From NCBI GenBank assembly GCA_022828595.1, contig JAKGHH010000003.1, forward strand, positions 15,686,934-15,750,933: a DNA stretch of 64,000 bases, written 5' to 3'. The number at the start of each line of letters is the position of its first letter. Position 1 is the first letter of the stretch. Source of the stretch: Nelumbo lutea. Lineage: Eukaryota > Streptophyta > Magnoliopsida > Proteales > Nelumbonaceae. The notes beneath the pieces were generated by a model. It was not told the origin of the DNA, made no database searches, and was given only the letters and a program-made list of their open reading frames with translations. This document shows, piece by piece, positions 43,001 through 55,638 of this stretch. A program made the position numbers and the translations under genes.

Positions 43001-46000
43001 ACCTGCAAGACTGAACCTGAGTGCAAATTCACCTTAGTTCTGCATTTGCACTCATACCAAATACAGCCTTATGGACCACATATGTTAGCCCACATACAAG
43101 GGGAACGCATCCAAATTTTGACAGGTCCTGCCTGGGTGTCACGGGGGTAGTTCTACAGCGGAAGAACCCGTGCGGCGTCCTGGCCAAGGCAGGCCAGAAC
43201 AAGCCTTTGTAACGCATAGAGGCTAGGAGTTGCCCGATGGGATGGCTCCACCAAAGTCAGTAGCACTGGATTATGACCTCAAGTCCAATGGCCGGGGCAC
43301 TCTCCTGGCTCAGACCGATCCATGGGAGGCGCCGCTTACGTGCTAAAGGGGGACAACCATAATGGAAGGCGACCATGCGCCGATGGGGTGACTTGGCACC
43401 GATGTGATGGGTCTCCTGTGAGCCGAAGATGACAAGCACCTGTGTGCCATGATGATAAGCAACCGCTTGGGCTGGAGCACACCCGTGCGCCAAGGGCAAC
43501 GGGGTAGCTCACTCAGCTTGGGCAAGGGACTGGCGTGGTGAAGGGACGTGCTTGAGCCAAGCCCGCATGCCAAGCCTCCCTTGAGTATCGGCAGCGCAGT
43601 GCCGGTCCAACACTGTCCCCATGAGCAAGTGTGCGCCCATGAGGAACCCTGGTAGCCATGCTAGCCGTTAACCAGGGCCGCCCCGCAAGGGGATGAAGGT
43701 CTAGGAGTGCCAAGGTTAGGCACCCAAGGAGGTCGACCACCCCTCCTCAAAGAGTACGTTAAGCTTCTGGAGGTCTGCCTAAAGATGACATCAATTCTCC
43801 CAAAAATCTTACAGGCGAAAATGACGGGCATGTCCCTAACGTAAGCCTGCCAAGTGTAGGCAAGGCTAAGCCTGTGTCAGACCGTCACAGGCTCCCCCAC
43901 TCAATCCATTGTCGACCTCGACAATGGTCTTCATGTGAATGCGCGTCTGTGTCCCGCGCCATCCACTTCTCCACCAGTTCCTGGGCTCACCTGGTCAATC
44001 CAGGTCTTGCCTATGTTGGTGTCCATTTATGGGGACGAAACCATTTCACCATGCCGGCCTGCCTAGACTTCACCCCTCCAATGTTGAGGTTACTCAAACC
44101 GCGCAATGGCTATGCCGTTGATTTGTGAAAGAAGGGCCCTTGAAGAAATGTGTGTGGTGCTTCGCGGAGGTCCGCCCCATGTATCATCTTACTTCAAGGC
44201 TCAACCGTCTTCTTGGTAGCTTTTCAGTGATGCTACCGAACACGCTAATAGGTCTACTCCTCATGTTGGCGATGACCTGGGTACCCTTTCACCATGCTAG
44301 CCTGCAGACTTCACCTCGCCCTGTGCGGGTTACTCAAACCTAGCCATAGCTTATGCTCTCCTGGCCCTCGAAACTACGCTTCACCTCGCCGACTCGGGCT
44401 ACATCTTCACTCCGAGGGGGCCCCACTGCTGCTGCCTCAAGGAGACTTGACCGCAATCTGTGCGAGTGTGGCAACTTTTACCCATGAGTTGCCGAACATG
44501 CACTCGCCTTGTGATGAGCTTCTGCTGCTGCAAGTGTTCAACCAGAAAACTGAGCATGTCCACCTGAAACTTTGCTGGTGTAAGGCCGCCATGCTCCAAC
44601 GGCCAGCGTAACCACATTCCTAACAAGGTCCCCGCATGGGGACAACAACCAATGCGTCTGCACCCACAAGGGAAGTTGTTTTAGGGTCATTGGAATGGGA
44701 ACGCGAACCTTGAATGGCCTCTTGCTAGGCCTGATAAACAATCTGCTCAAACAGTGTACCCACATTCCTATCAAGGCTCACGCGTCTGCCCCCGCATGAG
44801 GACAACAACCAATGCGTCTGCAACCGCAAGGGAAGCTGTTTTAGTGTCATTGGAATGGGGACACGAACACTGAAATGGCCTCTTTCTAGGCCTGATCTGA
44901 ATTCTGCTCGATCCTGGGTGGAAGTGCCTAGGGACCGCACCCCACAAAATGCTGCTTGTCGAAATGACCGCTTCAACTGGCTCTGGGCTAATCTGCTGAA
45001 AACCAACTGCGGCTGCAATTGGCCAACTTGCTCTGATACCAACTGTCACGGGGGTAGTTCTACAGCGGAAGAACCCGTGCGGCGTCCTGGCCAAGGCAGG
45101 CCAGAACAAGCCTTTATAACGCATAGAGGCTAGGAGTTGCCCGATGGGATGGCTCCACCAAAGTCAGTAGCACTGGATCATGACCTCAAGTCCAATGGCC
45201 GGGGCACTCTCCTGGCTCAGACCGGTCCATGGGAGGCGCCGCTTACGTGCTAAAGGGGGACAACCATAATGGAAGGCGACCATGCGTCGATGGGGTGACT
45301 TGGCACCAATGTGATGGGTCTTCTGTGAGCCGAAGATGACAGGCACCGGTGTGCCATGATGATAGGCAACCGCTTGGGCCAGAGCACACCCGTGCGCCAA
45401 GGGCAACGGCGTAGCTCACTCAGCTTGGGCAAGGGACTGGCGTGGTGAAGGGACGTGCTTGAGCCAAGCTCGCATGCCAAGCCTCCCTTGAGTATCGGCA
45501 GCGCAGTGCCGGTCCAACACTGTCCCCATGAGCAAGTGTGCGCCCATGAGGAACCCTGGTAGCCATGCTAGCCGTTAACCAGGGCCGCCCCGCAAGGGGA
45601 TGAAGGTCTAGGAGTGCCAAGGTTAGGCATCCAAGGAGGTCGACCACCCCTCCTCAAAAAGTACGTTAAGCTTCTGGAGGTCTGCCTGAAGATGGCATCA
45701 ATTCTCCCAAAAATCTTACAGGCGAAAATGACGGGCATGTCCCTAACGTAAGCCTGCCAAGCGTAGGCAAAGGCTAAGCCTGTGTCAGACCGTCACATGG
45801 AGGCATCTCATAGACCATATTGTCTCAGACAATATTAATCAGCCAATCTATGTGTTTTATGGCTACTTTTTTATTAGAAGAAATAATGCAATAGAGTTAA
45901 ATCGATTGACTAATTGATGTGTAAGAGAGATTTCCTCAGTTGGATCCATAAAATGTTGCATCCTGCTTCCATGCACCTAAGGCATCTATTTATATATTGG

Positions 46001-47209
46001 TTTTAGTCCTTATGGTATCTTCAATTATTTTTCAGGTATTCTATTTGGCTTGACAGCAAAATGCGACTTCACACTGATCCAATGCTAATTATTGAATACT
46101 TTTTGTGGCGAAAGGGATCAGAGTATGCTATTTCAAACCATTACAGTCGCCACTGTGTCTGGGAGGAAGTACTCCAAAATAAGCGCCTAAATAAGTACAA
46201 TCACACAGCTATTGATGAACAGTTTGCGTTTTATCAGTCTGATGGTTTGAACATCTTTGACCCATCAGACGCAAATACTCCTCTTCCAAGTTGTGCGTGC
46301 ATTTGGACTTACTTTCTTTTTTTCTTTTATATTAATTTCAAAGATGTGCCTTTTTCCTTTGGTTCCTTTCCTTTAAAGTAGGACAAATTTATCATCCTGA
46401 ACTATTTCCTACAGATGTACCTGAAGGTTCCTTTATTGTGCGGGCTCATACGCCTATGTCAAATTTATTTTCATGCCTTTGGTTCAATGAAGTTGACCGC
46501 TTCACCTCACGTGATCAACTTAGCTTTGCATATACATACTTGAAACTGAGGAGAATGAATCCAGATAGGCCATTTTCCCTCAATATGTTCGAGGTAAAGT
46601 TTGTTCCCTAGGAATCTCCTAGTATTGTCCTGCTTGTATATCTGTTTTTCTTTGGCATTTGGTTTGGTGACTTCTGGACAAGCACTTGTACAAGGAGCAA
46701 TTTTCTCTGAGACTTTACATTTAAACCAGCACGTCCCCTAAAAAAAAAAAAGAATGCATAGAAAATTTGTATTCAATCGTCAAGGATTGTAATTTGTATG
46801 CCTTGTAAATAACATGGCTGCGATAACATCTTTTTTCTACTTTACTGTTGTCATTAATTATACCATTGGTTAGAAACAGTGTTATTTCACATTATTGAGT
46901 TCTTTCTTGGAGTACACCCTTTTCTCAACTTAGCACAGTTAATAGGCCGTGGTGTCAATTTAGAGTTTAAACACATTGCAAGCAACAATCTAACACTCAT
47001 CCCTCTATACCGGGATACTATTTTTTACTCTAAAAATAATTAAAAGAGAATGAGAAGAAAAACGATTTTGTTGATATGCATGTTATGGATTCTTTGAAAC
47101 TTTCTGCGTTCATCGACTGATTTTATTTGTGCAGGATTGTGAGCGCAGGGCACTAGTTAAGTTATTCCAGCATCGGACGATGTTATCACCTCCACCTGCT
47201 GCACCTTGA
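37047..47209 (+). CDS. DUF616 protein (TOD1/MUCI70-like)
   Basis: Seven coding exons with GT-AG borders and fitting phases: 37047-37278, 38307-38399, 39124-39503, 42130-42341, 46036-46292, 46415-46593, 47135-47209 (1428 nt, 475 aa plus stop). Residues about 52-73 form one hydrophobic segment after a basic N-terminus, so a type II membrane (Golgi-like) protein is inferred. The DUF616 domain covers about 160-460: HCGFVKG, VVVSSCIFG, FVMFLDEQT, GKVPKFLSHRLFP, SIWLDSKMRL, FLWRKGSEYAISNH, HCVWEEVLQNKRLNKYNH, SFIVRAHTPMSN. Family members include MUCI70 (pectin/mucilage) and TOD1 (reported ceramidase, turgor); the reaction of this one is not decided by sequence. All exons are clean. Introns 3 and 4 hold transposons. 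Confidence 0.94.
39616..39826. mobile_element. hAT MITE, CAAGGTTCAAAAT family, in DUF616 intron
   Basis: A 211-bp element with perfect outer inverted repeats (CAAGGTTCAAAAT, 13 bp) and the perfect 8-bp duplication CTTTCTAC (39608-39615 and 39827-39834). Sister of 13292-13486. It lies in intron 3 of the DUF616 gene, about 110 bp after the donor. Confidence 0.95.
40307..40604. mobile_element. hAT MITE (CATGGTTTT ends) in DUF616 intron
   Basis: A 298-bp element with inverted ends CATGGTTTTCGAA and, read inward from the right, CATGGTTTTGAAA. The perfect 8-bp duplication ATGCATAG flanks it (40299-40306 and 40605-40612). The subterminal GACCGTTCGGCC-type blocks recur in the degenerate relative at 6238. 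No coding capacity. Confidence 0.93.
42540..42613. repeat. Short hairpin, stem about 32 bp
   Basis: CACTCATTTCTAAG...TTATTGACTCTACC is followed, after a loop of about 10 bases, by its inverse GGTAGAGTCAATAA...CTTAGAAATAAGTG. The inner 14 bp are perfect and a few mismatches lie outside. It sits in intron 4 of the DUF616 gene, about 200 bp after the donor. It may be a tiny foldback element or a small-RNA precursor; neither is shown. Confidence 0.8.
42802..43068. mobile_element. PIF/Harbinger (Tourist-like) MITE
   Basis: A 267-bp element with inverted ends GGCTGCATTTGGTAAGAGTG and GGCTGTATTTGGTATGAGTG (18 of 20 match), flanked by TTA on both sides (42799-42801 and 43069-43071), the PIF/Harbinger target. 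It lies in DUF616 intron 4, just left of the LTR element at 43137. Confidence 0.9.
43137..45797 (-). mobile_element. Non-autonomous LTR retrotransposon in DUF616 intron
   Basis: Two near-identical LTRs (43137-43889 and 45044-45797, about 20 differences by eye, mostly transitions) enclose 1154 bp with no gag or pol. The element is on the minus strand: next to the right LTR is TGGTATCAGAGC (45041-45030), complementary to the initiator Met tRNA end. Next to the left LTR is a purine tract, AGTGGGGGAGC. On its own strand the LTR starts TGTGACGG and ends CCGTGACA. The 5-bp flanks (CTGGG and TGGAG) do not match, so the original duplication was altered. It depends on other elements for movement. Confidence 0.9.
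44610..44910. repeat. Internal tandem repeat of the LTR element
   Basis: Two diverged units about 155 bp apart (CGCATG-GGACAACAACC, AATGCGTCTGCA, TCATTGGAATGGG, GAATGGCCTCTT-CTAGGCCTGA) lie in the non-coding interior, towards the primer-binding site. No protein reading is kept. Confidence 0.85.
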
Positions 47210-48023
47210 TCACTACAGTTGTCTTGGCATTTTGGCCTGTTTCGTTGATGAAGCACTGATCTCCCGCTTGGTGGGTCCACGGAACAACAGGTAGTCTTCA
47301 TGAAATCTGGCAACTCTGATACTATGATAGTATGATGCATGAATTGTTAGATTATCTTGAGAGACAACCATGTCATCGGTATCATAATAATTGGCTGTTT
47401 TATAGGTTTGTAAAGTGTAAACACGATTGATAGGTCTCACCTAGGAGTTTTCTTTGGCCCGCATTTGATCTAATTAGATTATCATAAAGCACGAGATTTT
47501 TGTCTTTCAGGAGCAATGAGGACCATCCACAACTCTCATTTCATGACAACAAATAAGAATGTCAGAGATGAGATGGTTTTGATCATTTGCTCAAGTTCCG
47601 GTGTTGAGGATCAAATTGTGGGATGATTGAATGACGGCCTCTCCCCTGGAGTGCCTTATGTGGCTCCACTCCATACAGCATTACAGCTAAGCTGTTTGGA
47701 ACGTTCAGTTTGTTGTAAAAATATGTGCTTGATTTTCCTCTATCCTAGAAAAAAACAGAGAAAAAAAAGAAAGGAAGAAAATTATTAAAAAACAAATTTT
47801 CTAATCTTAAAAGGCCTGTTTATTTTGTCAAGAAAGGTGGATGCTTTTTAAAGACCAACAATGGAAGAAAATGGAAAAGAGAGTGTTGGTTTGAACTGAG
47901 TATTATTTCATAAGACATTTCAAGCTAGTTGTTGGAATGACCGAATGAGGGCCCAGGTGGTTGGATGAGAGTCCGGATCTGCTGTTTCCGGTAAGTTGTG
48001 GACTCTGCTGCATCCTCAATAAA
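47210..48023 (+). other. 3' flank of the DUF616 gene
   Basis: Presumed 3' UTR and flank. AATAAA at 48018-48023 is a candidate poly(A) signal 0.8 kb after the stop; a 3' UTR intron in between is possible. No other gene was seen up to 48328. Confidence 0.4.
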
Positions 48024-48328
48024 ATTGGGACAGTTGTAGTTAGTTCTTGTCTTGTCCCTCTACTTCGCACAAACTCTCGTATAGAGGAGTCTCCACCTTA
48101 TTGTAAGGGCTTCTGTTAAAATGAGAGCTGCCCAAATGCAAATGGATGATCTGGTAATTTTGAAAGTTTGATGGTGCCAACTGGGCACTGGCCAAGTTGG
48201 TAAGGACTCGGGCTGGTTGTAGTCTTGTAACAGTGCTGCGGAGACTTGGGTTGGGATTAAGTGCTGCAAGGGAAAATTCCACTTTATTTCCCGAACCATC
48301 AAAAGTGTCACCAGTACCTAAACCGAAA

Positions 48329-48536
48329 AACTTTAGCTGATGGGGCTCAACTGTTTGAGAGAATTTCTGAGAATGCCACCGTACGTTACCATGAGAATGG
48401 GTAAATTAGTAATTACATCTTAATCTATTTTTATTAAAAATCAAAGCATGGGCGTGAATAGGTGAACTGCCCAGAACGTGTTCAGCTCAGAAACTGTCTC
48501 AACAGCTTATGCTGTTGGGCCCCAACAGCCAAAGTT
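48329..48536. mobile_element. MITE-like element, AACTTTAGCTG ends, copy 1
   Basis: A 208-bp segment with inverted ends (AACTTTAGCTGATGGGGCTC against AACTTTGGCTGTTGGGGCCC read from the right). A sister copy with the same layout is at 62209-62430. No clear target duplication, so the class is open. Confidence 0.75.
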
Positions 48537-48689
48537 AAGATTTTAGACTAATGAAAATCTTGTCTTCTACTTTTAGATCTGAAACACATTCTTGTTTAGT
48601 TATTTTTTTGTTTTCAATTATTGTTTCTTTTTATTATATTTCATGTTTTTTCTCTCTATTTTTGAAGATAACCAGTTCAGTCTAAAGGT

Positions 48690-48888
48690 TGAAGACAATA
48701 AACAATGTCTTCTTTTGAATGGTAATTTTGATATTTTTAACAAATAACTAACGGACGGTTAAAAGTGGAGATCAACTTGACACTTTTTGAAAGTTTAGGT
48801 GCTGTAATGACATATTTGAAAGTTCGGATACTAACTTGACACTACTCCCAAAGTTCAGGGTATTAAAGTGGAATTTTCTCTTTTTGAA
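48690..48888. repeat. Foldback MITE family, partial copy C
   Basis: This matches the right-hand half of the elements at 32608 and 35544 (TTTGAAAGTTTAGGTGCTG, CGGATACTAACTTGACACTA, TTAAAGTGGAATTTTCTC). The left half is missing or eroded. It indicates at least three copies of the family in this window. Confidence 0.65.
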
Positions 48889-49562
48889 ATTAGAGTTAAA
48901 ATGAATGGGACAGGATCTACTTACGACACAGACACAGTGAGCACGTTCAATGATCACTTAATAAATATTTTGACAGCTGTCAAAAGTTTTTAGGGAATGA
49001 CTGTTCGGCCCACCTCAGAATTTTAGCCTCATTGTACAGGTGGGATGAATCCTGACTGGATTGATGTCAAATCCATGGGCAGGATGCGGTTTATAAGGGG
49101 GCTACTAATAGACTATTGGGGGTTATAATTTTAGAATTCTGCGGTGGGCTGCAGTGTACTTTTAAGTTTTTAATCTTTTTCAAGGTAGGCTGAGAGTATT
49201 TTAAGGGACAGGTGTTAAAATATTTTCTAAATGCTTATTGAATGTGCTTCCGGACTGAAAATGAAGGTGGTACATGATAAATCTTGCAGCAGAATTGGGC
49301 TGGGGGGTGAATTGGGCTGTTTGAGCCAACGGCCTGGGCAGTTGGAATTTGGAAATGTCAATGTAAAATTGTCATATATGAAAAGGAAATAATTGGTGGA
49401 TATTAATTATTTATATTTTAGATTTTATTTATTAGCTAGAAGTGCCCTCATCCCTGTAGAACCCCACAAGCCCCATTTAAGGGGATTAGATCCCAGGCCT
49501 CTGCTACAATTAGCTGGAGATCTTTGTCAGCAATATAGTTGGGCAGTCCATATGCAAAGAAA

Positions 49563-49767
49563 CTGGGCAAAATCAAGGTTCAAAGTATCAATATCAATCG
49601 GCTCTATTGGCCGATATTGTGCCAATGGCTTTCCGATATGTCCTTTTAAGAGTTGTATTGGATCAGCAGCCATTGGTTCAGAGGATAATTGGGCTTAAAC
49701 TAACACTTTTAAAGCGGTTTTCAAATAAATAAATTAAATTAAAAAAATATATCGATATAGGCCGATT
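49563..49767. repeat. CAAGGTTCAAA hAT family, partial copy
   Basis: ATCAAGGTTCAAAGTATCAATATC opens it, and GGCCGATATTG, CCGATATG and ATATCGATATAGGCCGAT follow as in the 39616 element. The right terminus is missing; the 23-bp direct repeat at 49768 begins there. Confidence 0.6.
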
Positions 49768-49863
49768 AAGTATTATTGGGTGGTCCAAATAATACATACA
49801 AGCATCACATGATCCATAATCCATTTGGTAGACCATGATAAAGTATTATTGGGTGGTCCAAAT
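49768..49863. repeat. 23-bp direct repeat pair
   Basis: AAGTATTATTGGGTGGTCCA plus AAT occurs at 49768-49790 and again at 49841-49863 without change. It is too long to be a normal target duplication, so a local tandem duplication or a repair footprint is likelier. Confidence 0.8.
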
Positions 49864-50785
49864 TTTACTCTTGTATTGGCAATGATTGTACTATGAGCAG
49901 TTGATTAATAAATTTTGACTTATCAAGCTTCGAGAAATTACATCACTGCACAAGATGGGGCTGCTAATACATGGTTCAGTTATGCTTGTCTATATTTGTC
50001 TATACTAATAACACCCTTTGTCTTCTTATTTTTTTATCTCTTTAGCGTTTTTTGCTTCTCAACATTACTTACTTTCCTATCTCTAAACTCTCATTGGCAG
50101 TTAATTCCACTATACTTTATTAGATTTTTTTTTCCTACTCATCGAATCAGTTTAGTAGAGGAAGGGACCACGGATTGCCAGGTCTAAAGGGCTCAAATAC
50201 TTGAATAGCAGTACATAAAGGCCCTAACTCAGTAATTATCAAGCCATGGTTAGAAGGTAACGAGGGTGAAGGCGGGAATTCCACCTAGTTTTGGGAATGT
50301 AATTTGGGCAAGCCAAGTCCATCTCAACGTAACGGTACATCAACTTCATACCCAAGTAACCTAAGCCAAACCCTAACCCAACCTGATCTTAGAATATAAT
50401 ATGTAACCCTAACCCATCCCAAATAATTCAGTTTTCATTATTAGGTCGGGTTGAGTTAGCCATGACAAAGACCCAATTTTGTTTTTGTGAAATGATTCTA
50501 TTTTTGTGTCATTAAAAATTAAAATCACATAACTAGGACTATGAGCAATTGTGGATACTCGCCTTGGGTTCTGTACTTCTGTATTGCCATGTTGAGTAAT
50601 TGTGGGCAATACGCCATGTGGGTTTTTATTATTGAATAATGTTATGCGTCCCATTCAGTGGGAACAATCCAAATGTTCCGTTTTCCGCTTTTGTTTTTCA
50701 AATATATACTACTTGTGAATTGTGACCCGTAAGATGCATAGACTAGGTTAAATCTAACCTAATCATTTTTTGGAATTATGTAACA
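49864..50785. other. Spacer without recognised features
   Basis: No gene recognised. Contains an AACCCTAACCCAACC-like stretch at 50370-50420, which is not a telomeric array. Confidence 0.4.
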
Positions 50786-50790
50786 TGTAT

Positions 50791-52223
50791 TGATGAGGGT
50801 AGATTTGGCCCTTCAGTGAAATTGTGACATGTGGTACCTTGTGACAATTAGGCGACACTCAGGCAACAATTTACTAAGTTGGTGTTCCACCCAGGCACCG
50901 GTCTGGCCAGCTTGGCGCGGCTTGCACGCGACCTGGCCGGATCAGCCTGGCACATGATCTGACTTGGCTGACCTGGCAACCCATAAGGCCTACCGATGAA
51001 CCATAACGGCATACCCCGCGAGCTCGGTAACTCACCAAGGAGCTCGCCAAGGAGCTCGGTAGCTTACCAAAGAGCTCACCAAGGAGCTAGGCAGCTCTCT
51101 AAGGAGCTCACCACCAAGGAGACAGGAAGCTCGGCATAGCTCCCTTGGGCAGCTCACCACTTGTAGGGTAGCTCGGTACAGAAGAGTAGTTTGGCGTATC
51201 GCAGGAAGATCTCCTGCCTGACAACCTGGCCCAGACACCAACCCGTCGACTGACACAGGCGCCGACCTGACAACCTAGCCCAAACACCAACCCGCCGACT
51301 GAGACAGACGCCCGACCTAACAACCTGCCCCAGACACCGTCCAGTCGACTGACACAGGCGCCGACCTGACAACCTGGCCTAGGCACCGACCTGGCCACCT
51401 GACACAAGCGCCAGTCTAACAACCTCAAGGAGTTCACCACTGTACCCCGGTTTCGATGGGATATGACGAGTCTTACCATTTGAAGACTTTTCACCCACCT
51501 AACTCGCGAGGACACCACTATATAAGGACTCCGACCCCCAAAGCCAAGGGGAGGGAAAAAGAAAAGGATGGTAACCCTTGCTCTCTAGCTCTCTCATTTC
51601 TCTCCAAGCTCTCTGTAATCAGAATGCTAACTTAAGCATCGAATAGTCCCCGCCGGGAAAATACCCCTGGGTCATCTGATTCAGTTCTCGTAGGTCCCTC
51701 AGCTCTCGCCACCTACAAAGGAGAGGAAATCACCTAATGCAGAGGGTAATCGGGTTGCGCTACATCAGGGAGCTCCACCATCCTCTAAGTTGCAGGCCGC
51801 CTAGGAGCAGGTCAAATGACGAGTCCACCAGGGAGTTTGCCACTAGGGAGCTCGCCACCGGGCAGTTCGCCACCAGGGAGCTCGCCACCGGGCAGTTCGC
51901 CACCAGGGAGCTTGCCACCAGGCAGTTCGCCACCAGGGAGCTCGCCACCAGGCAGTTCACCACTATGCAGTTCGCCACCAAGTAGCTCTCCACCAGGGAG
52001 CTCGCCATCGGGCAATTCTCCACCAGGGAGTTCACCACCAAGCAGTTTGTCACCAAGTAGCTCTCCACCAGGGAGTTCGCCACCAGGCAGTTCTCCACCG
52101 GGGAGTTCGCCACCAAGTAGCTCATCACCAAGGCACGTCACCACCGGGTCAAATAACGAGGTACTTAGCCAAAAAAATTTATACATCACAAAAAATGGTA
52201 TATGATCAGAAACGGTTACATCA
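50791..52223. mobile_element. Solo LTR, copy 3
   Basis: A 1433-bp unit of the family at 22799, more diverged, from TGATGAGGGT to GGTTACATCA, with the perfect 5-bp duplication TGTAT (50786-50790 and 52224-52228). It keeps the TATA box (51519) and the minisatellite (about 51830-52125), where units alternate CTCGCCACC and TTCGCCACC, making a 30-bp period. It carries an extra stretch of AGCTCACCAAGG-like repeats at 51018-51175. No internal sequence, so it is a solo LTR. Confidence 0.93.
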
Positions 52224-52228
52224 TGTAT

Positions 52229-53297
52229 TATCAGATAAATTTGTGTTAATTTTAGAGTTTAAATTTTCTAATTTATCAAAAAGGCACTCGTGGTATAACA
52301 AATGTTTTTTTTTTCCTTTTATTTGTTGGAGGATGCATGTATTGACATTCATATTATAGTTAACACCAAAAGTAAATTATGTATGAGATTGTAGTGTCAT
52401 ATGGCTTAACTGACATGTTTTCACAATAAATAAATAAAAGGACCCACGTATCTATGTTTAAGGTGATTAACTTTCTCTTACCTAAATTTGTAAATACTAA
52501 ATAGGTACATGTCAAGTTGACACCCACCATTTCATCTTCTTCGCCCATTAGTAACTTTATACAGACATATACCTCCATTTTTTTTGGCAACGAAACCTAT
52601 AGTCCTATACCTCCATTGTGGTTATTATTGGTGACTAACAATCAATCATTCGATGGCATAGACACTTCTGAAAACCAGCAATAGCATTAAAAATGACAAC
52701 ACACCGGACCCAAGAACGTTTAAAAGTAATAATAAAATCGTTTATTGACAATTAGACATTATTAGGCGTCACTAGGCATTAGATAAAAAAACAGTGAAAT
52801 TTGGCTACTTATTGGGGGAAGCGCTAAAGTGAAGCTTCCCTCAAGGGTAGGTGTGCACATAAATAGATGCCTATTTTTGCAAGTCTCTATGCATATAGAT
52901 TCGCACGATGGGCACAATGTTGAAGTGGTGCCTATGTGGCAGCACTTGTTGAATAAATGCCCACAGTTCCAAACACTGATTTAATCTTTCCTGGGTTTTT
53001 CCTTTCAAAATCAAAATACAATAGTAAAAAACCAATGAAAACCAATATCTTTCAACCACAAATTGTTATTGTGCAAATTCGGCATCAGTTTAAGAGTAGG
53101 AAAAAATAAACAAATGAAAATACAATGGAATTTAGCGGGGACCTTGCTTAATTGATATTTGTTGAACACAGTTGCAACCTAGAAATTCAAAGAAAGAGGT
53201 ATGCATGAAAAATTAAGAAAACAATTACAATCACATTTATATGACAGGGTAGCACCAATAATCATTTTTCTCTTTTTAATTTACAAAACAAACATTA
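52229..53297. other. AT-rich spacer
   Basis: No gene, RNA or clear repeat recognised between the solo LTR and the copia element. Confidence 0.4.
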
Positions 53298-53985
53298 GAA
53301 ATTGTTAGGATTAAACTTTGAATTACTGATTAATTAGTATGGCAAACAATAAAAAATAATTGAGGAATCTGTGAATTATAAAGCAAATAATAAGATCAAA
53401 AGAAAGGTAAAGATGACACCAGATTTACGTGGTTCTGTCAAAGAGACCTACATCCACGGGGAAAAAAGAAAAACATGTTTATTCATGTCTTTGATGAGAG
53501 AACTACAAACTGACCACCTTACTAGTGCCGAAATGCCTTTAACAAAGCCTTGAAGCACTCAAAAAAGGGCATAGATGACTGCTTTGAACTGGCGTGAGAG
53601 AAACCCTTAATGGCACCAGAGAAGAAGAAGAGTGATCCAAGCAGAGTAGGAGCAGATATTGTCAGAAGATGGTGATGAAGTTCTCCCAGTCTTTTCAGCC
53701 TTCTAATGCTCTCTCTCCATACACATACTACCCCTAGGAGGCACCCCTTTTATAGAAGAAAATAGGGAAGTGGAGAAGTCACAATAAGTGTATAGTTTTT
53801 GGTGGTGTAATTGTGACTATTACAACATTCATCTCAAAAGATAAATGTAGCAGTTTTTTGTGGTATAATTGTGACTGTTACAACATTCATACCAAAAGAT
53901 AAAAATAGCAGTTTTGGTGGTGTAATTGAGGTTGTTGAATTACTTAGCCACACCAAACGTCAACAATCTCCACCTTGGTGATAAT

Positions 53986-55638
53986 TCAAACAGCAAATCT
54001 CCCTCTCCAAATGCCCCAAGGGCATCGAACATCAAATGAGACAAGACCCATCAAGTCGATGCAAGCATCGAACTTGGATGATGGTAATGGCTTTGTCAAC
54101 ATATCAACAGGATTCTCAGCGGAAGCTATTTTGTTGAGCAAAAAATGACCATCCTCAACAATATCACGAACAAAGTGATAACGCACATCAATGTGCTTGG
54201 TCCTCTCATGAAATATCTGGTCATGAGTCAAATGTATGGCACTCTGACTGTCACAATAAATCACTGTAGCCTCCTGTTTACTTGTGAGTTCACCAACTAT
54301 ATTTCGTAACCATAAAGCTTCCTTAGCGGCATCAACCACAACCATATACTCCGCTTCAGTCGTAGACAAAGCAACAGTTGACCGAAGTGAAGCTTTCCAG
54401 CTAATAGAGGTACTCCTCAAAGTGAAACAATAGCCAATGAGAGATCTCCTCCGATCAAGATCTCCAGTATAATCAGAATCACAATAACTGACAAGCTTCT
54501 TTGTGGATCTTCCAAACTCAAGGCAGAAATTAGATGTACCTCTCAAATACCTAAGGATCCACTTCATGGCTTCCCAATGGGCCTTCCCCGGATAGAACAT
54601 ATAACGGCTCACAACACTGACTGCCTGAGCAATATCTGGACGCGAGCATACCATAGCATACATGATGCTACCAACACCACTAGAGTAAGGCACACGAGCC
54701 ATATAGACCTTCTCCTCATTAGACTTTGGTGACTATTTCGCCGATAATTTGAAGTGAGCTACTAGAGGAGTGGAGACAAGTTTGGCATCTGACATGCCAA
54801 AACGATCAAGAACTTTCTCAATATAGTTCTGCTGACTGAGAAATAGTTTCCCGTTCTCACGATCACGAATAATCTCCATACCTAGAAATTTCTTCGCTGG
54901 ACCCAGATTCTTCATCTCGAACTCACTGTTCAAAAGAGACTTCAACTTCACAATTTCAGACTTATTCTTAGAAGCAATGAGCATGTCATCAACATATAAT
55001 AACAGATAAATGAAGAAATCATTAGAGAGCTTCCTGAAATAAACACAACTATCAAAGACACTCTTGGAATAACCGCTAGAAGTCATAAAAGCGTCAAAGC
55101 ACTTATATCACTGCCTTGGAGACTGCTTAAGGCCATCCAGAGATTTCTTCAACAAGCAAACATGGTCTTCCTATCCTTCTACAACAAAACCATCTGGTTG
55201 TTTCATATAAATCTTTTCTTTCAAATCACCATGCAAGAATGCAATTTTAACATCTAACTGCTCTAATTCCATGTCATGCATAGCTACTAAAGCAAGCAAG
55301 GTACGAATAGAATAATGTTTAACAACAGGGGAGAAGACTTCGGTATAGTCAATACTTGCAACTTGACTGAAACCCTATGCCACTAACATTGCTTTGTGTC
55401 GAGCATCCTCAACACCAGGAATACCCTCCTTAGTCTTGTAGACCCACTTGCACCCAACAATTTTCTTCTTTGGTGGTGGTGATACAAGCTCCCATGTGCC
55501 ATTCTTTTTTAGGGATGCAATCTCCACTTCCATGGCAATTAACCACTTACCACTATCTGGACTGGATATGGCTTCATTGTAAGTGATTGGATTGGTAGTG
55601 CTATCTACCTCACAAATGACGGTCAATGCATAAGACAC
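53986..55638 (-). pseudogene. Copia RT and RNase H
   Basis: RT starts at about 55638 with NEAISSPDSGKWLIAMEVEI and KKIVGCKWVYKTKEG. The segment 55374-55087 is full of breaks. 55086-54733 holds LLYVDDMLIA, the catalytic YVDD, and AKKFLGMEIIRDRENGKLFL. 54702-53986 gives the C-terminus and RNase H with VSYCDSDYTGDLD, TEAEYMVVVDAAKEA and IYCDSQSAI. The catalytic residues are kept but at least three stops or shifts break the reading. Confidence 0.88.

Noticed and set aside
43257..45647. Repeated frames of 75-80 codons in the LTR element
   Set aside because: They occur in both LTRs and overlap on several frames; GC-rich LTR sequence, no domain.
50370..50420. Telomere-like CCCTAACCC stretch (also near 880 and 61220)
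   Set aside because: Only two or three imperfect units at each place, without a regular 7-bp array.
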